From: CAYLYP01 sp964387795
GTDB taxonomy: Bacteria; Bacteroidota; Bacteroidia; Bacteroidales; UBA7960
DNA length: 25,319 nt
Assembly: GCA_964387795.1 (NCBI GenBank)
Contig: CAYLYP010000044.1
Span: 1 to 25,319 of the forward strand
Direction of reading: 5' to 3'
The position numbers and the translations under genes are program-made. This document shows positions 1-7,503 of this stretch, piece by piece. The notes beneath the pieces are model-generated. The model saw nothing but the letters and a program-made list of their open reading frames with translations. It did no database searches and was not told the origin of the DNA. Each line of letters begins with the position of its first letter. Position 1 is the first letter of the stretch.

Positions 1-2
1 GC

Positions 3-473
3 GCTTCTGCCTTAATGATTGCAGTGAACAGTGGAAACCCTACTGCCCTTGCAGTTCTTATTGAAGCCGGGGCAAATCCAAATACAAAAGACAGGGAAGG
101 TTATACTGCTATTATGAGAGCAATGGAACAAGGTTCCAATCTCGAAAATATTAAACTATTAGTTAAGGCAGGGGCTGATATGGAAGCCCGCGATAAGGAA
201 GGAAATACTGCCCTGATGATCCATTCATTCAGGCCAAGGATACCTGCTGCTAAACTTTTGATAGACCTTGGTGCCAATGTTAATGCCCAAAACAACGCTG
301 GTGTTACTCCTCTAATGAAAGCTGTCCTTGAAGGTAACATGGAAATGTCTAAATATCTTGTTGAGAAAGGTGCTGATATGGATGTTAAGGATAAGGAAGG
401 GATGTCGGCACTTGATTATTCTTTTACCCAGTTTGATATAAGAGAATACTTTCTTAGCATAAAAAAACAATAA
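3..473 (+). CDS. ankyrin-repeat protein, 5' end outside the window
   Basis: The reading frame is open to the left edge. The codons before the first in-window ATG (position 15) read A-S-A-L, which continues into an ankyrin motif (SALMIAVNSGN), so the true start lies upstream and only the C-terminal part is seen. About four to five 33-residue ankyrin repeats are visible, each with the GA(D/N) turn and the TALM/TPLM helix start: GANPNTKDREGYTAIM, GADMEARDKEGNTALM, GANVNAQNNAGVTPLM and GADMDVKDKEGMSALD. Ankyrin repeats form a protein-protein interaction scaffold. No catalytic domain or membrane segment is visible, and whether the protein is exported depends on the missing N-terminus. The family is certain; the partner and role are unknown. 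Confidence 0.9.
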   Translation, partial: ASALMIAVNSGNPTALAVLIEAGANPNTKDREGYTAIMRAMEQGSNLENIKLLVKAGADMEARDKEGNTALMIHSFRPRIPAAKLLIDLGANVNAQNNAGVTPLMKAVLEGNMEMSKYLVEKGADMDVKDKEGMSALDYSFTQFDIREYFLSIKKQ

Positions 474-474
474 G

Positions 475-491
475 CAGGTGATTGTAACCTG
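475..491 (+). terminator. weak hairpin after the ankyrin gene
   Basis: A 5-bp stem (CAGGT/ACCTG, 7-nt loop) lies just after the ankyrin stop codon and is followed by an AT-rich but not T-pure stretch. It could be a weak intrinsic terminator. The stem is short, so this is tentative. Confidence 0.25.
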
Positions 492-593
492 TATTTAAAT
501 AACAAGAATATCCCGGACTGCTTTAATGATAAAGGGTTAATAGCTCATTTTTACTATTGAATAACTATTTTATGAGTATTAACTATTAAACCA

Positions 594-626
594 TTTGGAT
601 AATCAGGTTTTTTTTTTCTATTTTTG
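594..626 (+). promoter_or_regulatory. Bacteroidota-type promoter for the histidine kinase gene
   Basis: TTTG at 594-597 and TATTTTTG at 619-626 are separated by 21 nt. This fits the known Bacteroidota primary sigma consensus TTTG-N19-21-TAnnTTTG. The predicted transcript start is near 633, giving a leader of about 58 nt before the ATG at 691. The spacer contains ten consecutive T (608-617), which makes its length prone to slippage. Confidence 0.55.
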
Positions 627-690
627 TCCTCCGTTATATCAATGGAAGGAAAGTATTGGATGTTTTTTAATATGATAACAATAAAGGGAA

Positions 691-2955
691 ATGAGTTTTG
701 GTTTAATACATAATGGAAGCATTATTGCTGCATTTTTATGTCTTATAGTTAATCCTGAAGTAAATAAATTATATGGAAGCTCAGCTTCTGTTGAGTTTTT
801 TGAAAATGACCAGGAGCAATACATTAAGGAAAAAAAAGCAATAGTTGATGAATTAAAGATTGGGGATACATACGAGCATTCAATGCCTGAAAAAGCCCAG
901 GAGCATTACTCCAGGGCTGAAGAAATGGCAATTGAATGGTTGAAAAATAACACCGATAGAAGCGATGGGTCTGTTGAAAATATTCAGTTGCTTCTATCTA
1001 GGTCATACAGATATAATGGAATTATTTATAATGTTTCAGGAAACTCGGAAAAGGCGCTCGAGTATTTAAACCTTGCCTTATCTACCCTTGAAATGATCAA
1101 TGATACATCCCTCCTTGAGGAAAAAGGGACATGGGTTATTGAAAAAGCAAAGGTGTTAAGTGTAATCGGAAATGTATTCTCTAAAGCAGGTAATTTTGAA
1201 AAAGCACTTGAATATTGTCAACTTGCAGAAGACCTCTATTCATTGGCCAATGATTTGCCTGGTAAAGCTCAAATTCTGAACAATAAAGGGATTATTTTTG
1301 TCAGAAGGCTTATGTATGAAAAGGCATTGGATAATTTTGAGAAATCGCTTGATATACAACAAAAATTAAATAATTGGGAAGGGATTTATCAATCCCTTAA
1401 CAATCTGAGCGGGGTTTATATTGAGATGGGAAGCTTTGACAATGCTATTGACCTTATGCTCAGGGCCCTTGATATTGCTCGCCAGAATGGTTCTGTTGCC
1501 GGTGTTGCAGCTACAAATGGAAATCTTGGAATTGCATACAGGCATAAAAACGATTTCAAACAAGCTATAAAAAGCTTCAGTATCGCTTACGATCAGTATG
1601 AAAAGCTTTCAGATTATTCCGGAATGGCTTTAATGCTCAATAATATGGGCGAAATGTTTTTAAATGAAGAAAACGCTGAACCCGCTTTATCCTATTTTGA
1701 AAGAGCATATAAACTCTCATTAAAGACTGAGGATGCCCACCTTCGCAATGCTTGTCTTAATCAGCTCGGAAATGTTTACCTGCTAACAGGAAAACCTGAA
1801 AAGGCAGTATATTATCTCGAAGAAGCCTCTCGTATTGCAAGTGAAAACAAGTATTTCCACCAACAAGCAAATGCTTATAGGCTTTTACATGAAACCTATG
1901 CAAAAATGGGCAATTTTGAGAAAGCTTATTTCTATTCCAGGCTCCATACAACCATTAATGATAGTATATCTGTTCAAAAGAATATCAGTGCTACCAAAGA
2001 ACTTGAAATGAAGTTTATGACCGGGGTCAAACAACAGGAAATTGAACTTCTAAAGAAAAATGCTGAAATTCAGGAACTTGTCCTTGTTAAACAAAAAACA
2101 CTCACTTATGGACTTACTGCTTTTGGAATTATAATGTTGCTTACAAGTTCTTTGTTTATTATTAAATACAGACAGAAAAAACGTATTGCCCTTAAACTTG
2201 AAGCAGCCAATAATATGCTTGTAAAAGCAAATGAAATTATTGCTGAAAGCAATAAGACAAAGGACAAATTCTTTTCTATTATTACCCACGATTTACGAAG
2301 CCCTTTCCTGGGCCTGGTAGGCCTTACCGACCTGATGGTGCAGGACATGGATAATCTTGAAAAAGAAGAATTGCGCGATTATTTAACACTTACACACCGT
2401 ACTGCCCAAAATCTTTTCAGCCTCCTCGAAAACATGCTTAGCTGGGCTCGTTTGCAAACAGGAAAAATGGTCGTTCAGGCTTCTAATGTTAACGTTTGCG
2501 AATTGGTACAAGAAGTGAAGGATGTACTTGAAAATAGTGCCAAGCTTAAGGAAATAGGGATTCATGTTCAGATTGAAGGCCGCTTATATGCTTATGCTGA
2601 TAGGAATATGTTGTTGACAATACTCAGAAACCTGATCAGCAATGCAGTGAAATTTAGTTTTCCAAATCAAAGTATCGATGTTTTCGCCCATAAGATTGAT
2701 AATAACCAGGTTGAAGTCTCAGTGACCGACCATGGGACAGGGATAGCAAAAGACCGGATTGACAAGCTGTTTCAATTGGGCCAGAAACAATCAACAAGGG
2801 GCACAAGCAATGAAAAAGGAACTGGTCTTGGTTTGGTTTTAGTTAAAGACATGATAGAACTGATGGGAGGACAGATACGCGTTGAATCAGAAGAAAACAA
2901 AGGTTCAGTGTTTATTTTTACCCTTCCGGGTGAGAAAGCCCATGTTGCTTTATAG
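691..2955 (+). CDS. TPR-domain sensor histidine kinase
   Basis: This 754-aa membrane sensor kinase has no response-regulator domain. Residues 9-20 are hydrophobic and probably act as an export signal. Residues about 70-425 form a run of tetratricopeptide repeats (for example GNVFSKAGNFEKALEYCQLA and LGNVYLLTGKPEKAVYYLEEA), predicted to lie outside the cytoplasm. A coiled coil at 430-470 leads to a single membrane helix at about 471-493 and a linker helix. The HisKA H-box is ITHDLRSP with the phospho-acceptor His533. The ATPase domain has the N-box (N647, N651), the G1 box DHGTG (680-684) and the G2 box GTGLGL (710-715). All catalytic boxes are intact, so it should autophosphorylate. The cognate response regulator is not in this window. 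TPR-HisKA proteins of this layout are common in Bacteroidota. The signal sensed is unknown. Confidence 0.92.
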   Translation: MSFGLIHNGSIIAAFLCLIVNPEVNKLYGSSASVEFFENDQEQYIKEKKAIVDELKIGDTYEHSMPEKAQEHYSRAEEMAIEWLKNNTDRSDGSVENIQLLLSRSYRYNGIIYNVSGNSEKALEYLNLALSTLEMINDTSLLEEKGTWVIEKAKVLSVIGNVFSKAGNFEKALEYCQLAEDLYSLANDLPGKAQILNNKGIIFVRRLMYEKALDNFEKSLDIQQKLNNWEGIYQSLNNLSGVYIEMGSFDNAIDLMLRALDIARQNGSVAGVAATNGNLGIAYRHKNDFKQAIKSFSIAYDQYEKLSDYSGMALMLNNMGEMFLNEENAEPALSYFERAYKLSLKTEDAHLRNACLNQLGNVYLLTGKPEKAVYYLEEASRIASENKYFHQQANAYRLLHETYAKMGNFEKAYFYSRLHTTINDSISVQKNISATKELEMKFMTGVKQQEIELLKKNAEIQELVLVKQKTLTYGLTAFGIIMLLTSSLFIIKYRQKKRIALKLEAANNMLVKANEIIAESNKTKDKFFSIITHDLRSPFLGLVGLTDLMVQDMDNLEKEELRDYLTLTHRTAQNLFSLLENMLSWARLQTGKMVVQASNVNVCELVQEVKDVLENSAKLKEIGIHVQIEGRLYAYADRNMLLTILRNLISNAVKFSFPNQSIDVFAHKIDNNQVEVSVTDHGTGIAKDRIDKLFQLGQKQSTRGTSNEKGTGLGLVLVKDMIELMGGQIRVESEENKGSVFIFTLPGEKAHVAL

Positions 2956-2967
2956 ATTCATTAAATA

Positions 2968-3006
2968 GCAAAAGGGAGTGTATGATTATCATGCACTCCC
3001 TTTTGC
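2968..3006. terminator. bidirectional intrinsic terminator between convergent genes
   Basis: A perfect 13-bp stem (2968-2980 with 2994-3006) is extended inward by a partly paired 13-nt loop region. It sits between the convergent histidine kinase (+) and helical-repeat (-) genes. The plus-strand arm ends in a T-rich stretch (CCCTTTTGCGTTTT). The minus-strand side is AT-rich. It probably ends both transcripts. Confidence 0.75.
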
Positions 3007-3050
3007 GTTTTAACTGTATTAAAATCTATTACAATACTCAAATGAAAGCT

Positions 3051-5390
3051 TTATTTCATTTGCTTTAGGTATGCTTTCCTAAGGTATTTGTAATAACTCT
3101 TGTCTTGTGTGTATTGAAGCACCTGGGTTTTTGGTTTTGTAGTAATCCCGTTTTGTTTGTCCCTGATGGCAAGTTTATAACCCAGGCTTTCCTGTAACGA
3201 ACGGGTAGTCTTTTTGCTTACTTTTCTTATTTCAAGCTGATTTAATAAAGAAAGAGAGTTGTCCAGGTCATTTTCATTACAAAGGGTTTGTGATACCTGA
3301 AGCATAAAATTTGTTGTCTTTTGTTTTGCATAGTCAGCAATATGAAGGTGCGACAGTCTGTACTTTTCTACCGAGAAGCGGTTAAAGTATGATTGGGCTT
3401 CCATATATTTGTTCACTGCATCCTCATTTCTGTTGCGCCCTATCAAACTCTCTGTTTCATTGATGAGGCTTTGGTAACTTATTGCCGGCAAGACCTCATT
3501 CCGCCTTTGTTGGGCTTTGCTGATGTCAATCATGCATTCCGAATTTGTTGATGCCAGGTTAAAAGCTTTTGTGAACATGTTTTCAGCCTCAACAAAACGA
3601 AGTTGCATAATCTGGTCATTTGCCTGGCGAAAATAGGATTCAAACTCCTGCTGGACATTCTGGCAATGGCGGCTCATAATACTACTCCGTAAATCATTTA
3701 AGTGTTGCATTATTGCCTTATCGTTGCTAAACTCATAATAGTTTACTTCTTCGCTAACCCTGCTTACAATCTGGTTGGCCCCCGGAAGGTTGTTGGAGGC
3801 TACAAGTTGAGAAGCACGTTCCATGTCTGATGATAACAAAGGTTTTTTTGCCTCCCTGAGTTTACCCCATAACCTTGAATCTTTTTGAACCGCGTATTCA
3901 TTTTCAATCCTCCAGGCCTTATCAAGGGCATCAAAGGCATTTTGATATTGCTTTTGCTCCAGGCGACGAATGCCCTCTGCAATATTTTGCTGATATTGCC
4001 CATTTTTTGCCTGAGTAAGTAATGATAGGGCTTTTGAATTATCCTGAACCCACTCTGATTGTGCGTTCTGATATTCCATTGCTTCCCTGGCCAGATTCTC
4101 GGCATTATCATAACTACGACGATCAATCATATCCTGGCCTTCTGATAGTATTTGTGAATAATAGGCATTATGCGCCCTGCCAAGGCTTCTGTAAATCCTG
4201 TCATCACATATTACCTCACGGATTGAATTGCAAAAAGATGATGTGCTGTTTAGTATTGCAATGGCATCCTGATATTTATATTGCAAAATAAGGGCATCTG
4301 CTTCTTTAATCTGAAAACTCATCAATTCATACGCCAGTTCGATGCTCATGTTTTTTGTTTCAGAATCAATATAAGGAAGCCTGAACAAGCCTGTTAATAG
4401 TTTTGCACTTTCATTGGTATATCCTTCTTCAAGCTCAAGCAATGCAAGCTGATAAACAGCCGGGGCAAACTGGTTGTTTACGTCCAGCGATCTGTTAAAC
4501 ATCTCTCTTGCAGCACTTCTGTTTCCCAATCTCCTCAGGCTCAAGCCTCTTTCAAACCATATCTCATGTAAATGGGCAATCGTTTCAGCAATACGGTCAG
4601 ATTTTTGCTGGAGCCTGTTGCTGGTTTCCCTCATGCGCCTTTTTAATTCTACCGGATCATTGAACTCAAGGTTTAACTTCCGGTCAAAATTCTTTCTGTC
4701 AAGGTCCATCATAAAGCCTTGCATTTGCTTTATAGTCTCATCGTTCTTAAAAACAAGCTCTGCATCATCAGGGTCTATCTGATGTAAATCCCTTATCATT
4801 GAAATCAGTTGTGCGTCTGCATCATAATACTCATTGATAAGCCTGATCCGCTCATTAAACCTGGATCTGTTTGTCTGATCAAAAATGAACTTCTTATCGT
4901 TTACAATGAACTTAAGCTGTTGCCCTGTCAGCGTATCAGGTATCTCAAAGCTAAATTTCGTCTTTTCAGGATTCAGGGGAACCAAATTGCTTTGAACACT
5001 AATCTGTTTTGACGGTGAAGCAACATACTTACCAAAGATTTGTACTTTCGCAGGTATTAATGCTTCTGTCATATCAAAACCTTTAAAGCTGTTAAACCCT
5101 TCGGTGAGAAATTTGCTTAGCTCAACAGTTGCCAATAGCTTATTGTTCTCACGGGTTAACCTGATTGACTGTTCAAAAGCAAAGATATATGACCTGTTTC
5201 CAGGTTGGTGGTGCATGCCCAATGACATTTCTTTTATCATCCAGTTGGCAAGCTGTTGGCTTGCATCGCCTCCATTTGTCATTTTTACTTCAAAGTTTTC
5301 TCTTTTGCTTTCATTAAAAAGTATCGGCACCTGTCCGATAGCAAAGTCTGAAATGAAAAGAACCAGTAAGGTGAGTAACAGTCGGTTCAT
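3051..5390 (-). CDS. exported helical-repeat (TPR-like) protein of unknown function
   Basis: This 779-aa protein has a clear signal peptide (MNRLLLTLLVLFISDFAIGQ, cleavage likely near residue 20). Residues 25-175 look like a mixed or beta-rich domain that I do not recognise. From about 180 to 735 it is almost wholly alpha-helical. It has TPR-like pairs at about 270-335 (EIWFERGLSLRRLGNRSAAR onward) and further degenerate pairs such as RRLEQKQYQNAFDALDKAW and LRFVEAENMFTKAFNLA. No lipobox, C-terminal sorting domain or catalytic motif is seen, so a soluble periplasmic or envelope-associated scaffold is likely. It stands alone, divergent from tatD and convergent with the kinase gene. I do not know its function. 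Confidence 0.8.
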   Translation of the reverse strand: MNRLLLTLLVLFISDFAIGQVPILFNESKRENFEVKMTNGGDASQQLANWMIKEMSLGMHHQPGNRSYIFAFEQSIRLTRENNKLLATVELSKFLTEGFNSFKGFDMTEALIPAKVQIFGKYVASPSKQISVQSNLVPLNPEKTKFSFEIPDTLTGQQLKFIVNDKKFIFDQTNRSRFNERIRLINEYYDADAQLISMIRDLHQIDPDDAELVFKNDETIKQMQGFMMDLDRKNFDRKLNLEFNDPVELKRRMRETSNRLQQKSDRIAETIAHLHEIWFERGLSLRRLGNRSAAREMFNRSLDVNNQFAPAVYQLALLELEEGYTNESAKLLTGLFRLPYIDSETKNMSIELAYELMSFQIKEADALILQYKYQDAIAILNSTSSFCNSIREVICDDRIYRSLGRAHNAYYSQILSEGQDMIDRRSYDNAENLAREAMEYQNAQSEWVQDNSKALSLLTQAKNGQYQQNIAEGIRRLEQKQYQNAFDALDKAWRIENEYAVQKDSRLWGKLREAKKPLLSSDMERASQLVASNNLPGANQIVSRVSEEVNYYEFSNDKAIMQHLNDLRSSIMSRHCQNVQQEFESYFRQANDQIMQLRFVEAENMFTKAFNLASTNSECMIDISKAQQRRNEVLPAISYQSLINETESLIGRNRNEDAVNKYMEAQSYFNRFSVEKYRLSHLHIADYAKQKTTNFMLQVSQTLCNENDLDNSLSLLNQLEIRKVSKKTTRSLQESLGYKLAIRDKQNGITTKPKTQVLQYTQDKSYYKYLRKAYLKQMK

Positions 5391-5510
5391 ACGTTCTGCA
5401 TTTATTTGGTTTACACTGTCTGTAAGGCCTGTTGCCGGTCATTTGTAATAAAACCGGGCTTTAAAATCCCTTTATTACAAAAACCATACTTTTTTCATAT
5501 TTTATTTAAC

Positions 5511-5518
5511 CAAAAATA
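5511..5518 (-). promoter_or_regulatory. possible -7 box for the helical-repeat gene
   Basis: Read on the minus strand this is TATTTTTG, a match to the Bacteroidota -7 consensus TAnnTTTG. No good -33 TTTG lies 19-21 nt upstream, and it would imply a leader of about 115 nt before the start at 5390. Tentative. Confidence 0.3.
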
Positions 5519-5539
5519 CACAAATTTTTACGGATTGAG

Positions 5540-5570
5540 TTTCCTGACTTTACCTGATAATGTATTTTTG
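5540..5570 (+). promoter_or_regulatory. promoter of the tatD-tcdA pair
   Basis: TTTC (5540-5543), a 19-nt spacer, then TATTTTTG (5563-5570) closely fit the Bacteroidota promoter consensus. The ATG follows at 5582, so the leader would be only about five nucleotides long. No Shine-Dalgarno sequence is present; an A-tract precedes the start. Confidence 0.5.
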
Positions 5571-5581
5571 TATAAAAAAAG

Positions 5582-6289
5582 ATGGTTCCTCAGAAAAAAT
5601 ATCCGTTTATTAATGTTCACACCCATCAGGAGGATGATCCCGGGGTCGTTTCTGTATTGAATATCATGGCAGATAATGGTGTTTTGAATGAATCCCCGAA
5701 AAATGTATTTTTTTCAGCCGGCTTTCATCCCTGGTACATCAACCCTTTAAGTTGTCCTTCCGAAAATGAGGTTGTTGGTTTTTTGGATCATTGTTATAAA
5801 CAACAAGGTTTTTTGGCTGTTGGTGAAGCAGGGCTCGATAAATTGTCGGCCGTATCTATGGAAATCCAGAAGCGTGTATTTTTATATCAGGCACAATGGG
5901 CTGAAAGAAACCAGTTTCCTATGATTATCCATTGTGTGAAATCTTATGTTGATTTGCTTTTGATCCGAAAAGAAAATGCTTTTAATTCTCCCTGGGTTTT
6001 TCATGCCTTTAATGGGAACATTCAACTGGCACAGGAACTCATCAGGCATGGGTGTTATTTATCAGTAGGGCATTTTCTGTTCAGGCCTCAAACAAAGGTG
6101 TATAAGGCCTTTGAAATGATTCCCGGGACTGCTTTGTTTCTTGAAACGGATGAATCTAACCTTAGCATCCAACAGATAACAAACAGGGCTGCAGAATTAA
6201 AAAACACCCCAACAACTGATTTACTAGCCCAACTAAATCAAAATTTCAAAACTGTTTTCAAACGAAACCCTGTAATACATGAACCGTGA
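5582..6289 (+). CDS. TatD-family metal-dependent hydrolase
   Basis: This 235-aa TIM-barrel amidohydrolase-type protein carries the expected metal-site residues: HTH (His13, His15), GEAGLD (Glu82), IIHC (His117), HAFNGN (His141) and ETDES (Asp190). TatD proteins are cytosolic, metal-dependent 3'-5' exonucleases linked to DNA repair and RNA turnover. This one is a little shorter than the usual 255-265 residues, mainly from compact loops after the HTH motif. The ATG at 5582 puts the HTH motif at the usual distance from the N-terminus. Its last 11 bases overlap the start of the tcdA-like gene, so the two are very probably co-translated. The family is confident; the natural substrate is not determined. 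Confidence 0.88.
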   Translation: MVPQKKYPFINVHTHQEDDPGVVSVLNIMADNGVLNESPKNVFFSAGFHPWYINPLSCPSENEVVGFLDHCYKQQGFLAVGEAGLDKLSAVSMEIQKRVFLYQAQWAERNQFPMIIHCVKSYVDLLLIRKENAFNSPWVFHAFNGNIQLAQELIRHGCYLSVGHFLFRPQTKVYKAFEMIPGTALFLETDESNLSIQQITNRAAELKNTPTTDLLAQLNQNFKTVFKRNPVIHEP

Positions 6290-7061
6290 AATCTGGCAGG
6301 AACGCACACGACTGTTGCTTGGTAAAGACAAAACTGAAAAATTGCATAATGCCCATATCCTTGTTGCAGGTCTGGGTGGGGTAGGGGCGTATGCAGCAGA
6401 AATGCTGGTTAGGGCTGGTATTGGAAAAATCACTATTGTTGATTCAGATGTTGTCAATCCCTCAAATCTAAACCGGCAGCTCCTGGCTTTAAAGAGCACG
6501 CTTGGGCAACCAAAATCTGAAATTATGAAAGCCAGGCTCCTTGAGATTAATCCCGAGCTTGAAATACAATCCCTGAATATTTTCCTGAAAGACCAGATAA
6601 CAGTTGATATTCTTTCCCATCGTTTCGATTATGTAGTGGATGCTATTGATACCCTTTCACCAAAGATTTTTCTGATACACCAGGCCCTTGAAAACGGACT
6701 GCCTGTTGTAAGCAGCATGGGTGCAGGTGGAAAATTTGATCCGGCACAGGTTCGGGTAGCAGAGTTTTCGCAAACCTACAATTGTCCTTTAGCCCGGATG
6801 CTTCGAAAAAGGCTCCCAAAGCTTAACGCAAAGCCCCACTTCCTTGCTGTTTTTTCCCCTGAACTTCCTGTCGAAGGTTCCTGCATTGAGGTGGTGGGAG
6901 AGCAGAATAAGAAAACTACTGTGGGTACTGTTTCATACATGCCGGCTGTATTTGGTTGTCAATGTGCTTCAGTAGTTATCCGTGAGCTTTCCGGTATCCC
7001 TTTGAACCTTCAGAAAAGGCCCCCCGCCTTAAATAAATTTGCTTCCAAAGCAGACCAGTAA
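6279..7061 (+). CDS. tcdA: tRNA threonylcarbamoyladenosine dehydratase (TcdA/CsdL, ThiF/E1-like)
   Basis: This 260-aa protein has an E1-like Rossmann fold. It shows the ATP-binding glycine motif AGLGGVG (30-36), acidic residues for nucleotide binding (IVDSD, 53-57), NLNRQ with Arg66, Lys79 and VDAID (120-124). These are hallmarks of the ThiF/MoeB/E1 superfamily. The overall length, the SSMGAGGKFDP segment and the CPLARMLRKRLPKL segment fit TcdA (CsdL). TcdA uses ATP to cyclise t6A37 of ANN-decoding tRNAs to ct6A. It has no sulfur-carrier partner gene beside it, which argues against ThiF or MoeB. It starts inside the last codons of tatD in another frame. Confidence 0.88.
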   Translation: MNREIWQERTRLLLGKDKTEKLHNAHILVAGLGGVGAYAAEMLVRAGIGKITIVDSDVVNPSNLNRQLLALKSTLGQPKSEIMKARLLEINPELEIQSLNIFLKDQITVDILSHRFDYVVDAIDTLSPKIFLIHQALENGLPVVSSMGAGGKFDPAQVRVAEFSQTYNCPLARMLRKRLPKLNAKPHFLAVFSPELPVEGSCIEVVGEQNKKTTVGTVSYMPAVFGCQCASVVIRELSGIPLNLQKRPPALNKFASKADQ

Positions 7062-7176
7062 AGGAACTTCCGGGTTTAGGCAACAAGCCATAAATCTTTC
7101 TTTTAAAAGCTAAAATCCTTAGCTGCTGCCTTTGTTGTTGTTCTCTTTATGTCTATGCCCATCTCTTATCATGGTA

Positions 7177-7286
7177 TAGGTTGAGCCGGACTTAAAGCGG
7201 TTTTAAAGCGGGGTTGAGGCGGGTTTAACCCGGTTCAAACCCAGCTCAACCCCGCCTCAACCCCGGCTCAACCCCGCCTCAACCCT
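7177..7286. repeat. ten-unit, 11-bp-phased, strand-switching repeat array
   Basis: The 110 bp divide exactly into ten 11-mers. Read on the plus strand: TAGGTTGAGCC, GGACTTAAAGC, GGTTTTAAAGC, GGGGTTGAGGC (inverted copies); GGGTTTAACCC (near-palindromic centre); GGTTCAAACCC, AGCTCAACCCC, GCCTCAACCCC, GGCTCAACCCC, GCCTCAACCCT (direct copies). The fourth unit is the exact reverse complement of the eighth, and with its flank it gives a perfect 15-bp stem (7209-7223 with 7251-7265). An alternative 13-bp stem pairs 7211-7223 with 7273-7285. The 11-nt period is not a multiple of three, so the array is not coding. It lies between convergent genes and is much richer in GC than its surroundings. Confidence 0.85.
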
Positions 7287-7406
7287 TAACCTGATATGGA
7301 TCAAAAGAGGTGTTTTAATATAGAAGCCTTGTTAATGATTGAATGAATGAGTTGTTGGGAGAATGTAATTTACAGATAATCATTATAGAACATCAATGGG
7401 GATAAT

Positions 7407-7438
7407 AAAAAAAAGCAGGAGCTGAATACAGCCCCCGC
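7407..7438 (-). terminator. intrinsic terminator of the efflux operon (distal)
   Basis: On the minus strand a hairpin (GCGGGGGCTG, loop of four, CAGCTCCTGC; 8 of 10 pairs) is followed at once by eight T. This is a classic rho-independent terminator, about 65 nt past the permease stop codon. Confidence 0.75.
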
Positions 7439-7450
7439 CATCCCCATAAA

Positions 7451-7492
7451 AAATAAAAACACCCGGACAGTAGGAGAGATAGTTTACTGTCC
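7451..7492 (-). terminator. intrinsic terminator of the efflux operon (proximal)
   Basis: A perfect 8-bp stem (7485-7492 with 7465-7472, GGACAGTA/TACTGTCC, 12-nt loop) is followed on the minus strand by CGGGTG and a T-rich run at 7451-7459. It starts about 11 nt after the permease stop. Together with the hairpin at 7407-7438 it makes a tandem terminator. Confidence 0.55.
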
Positions 7493-7503
7493 TAAGCAGG
7501 GTT

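Larger units (their letters stand above)
7062..7503. other. convergent intergenic region between tcdA and the RND permease
   Basis: These 442 bp hold no credible gene. From left to right there is a weak 6-bp hairpin (AGCTAA/TTAGCT, 7108-7124) that might end the tcdA transcript. Next come the 11-bp repeat array at 7177-7286 and about 100 bp of plain AT-rich sequence. Two hairpins with minus-strand T-tracts then lie next to the RND permease stop codon. Confidence 0.8.

Noticed and set aside
5406..5660. 84-aa frame across the tatD promoter (+)
   Set aside because: It runs through the predicted promoter and into tatD in a different frame, and has no plausible domain.
7177..7286. Reading the GC-rich repeat as a CRISPR array
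   Set aside because: The units are contiguous 11-mers without spacers, they change orientation, and no cas genes are present.
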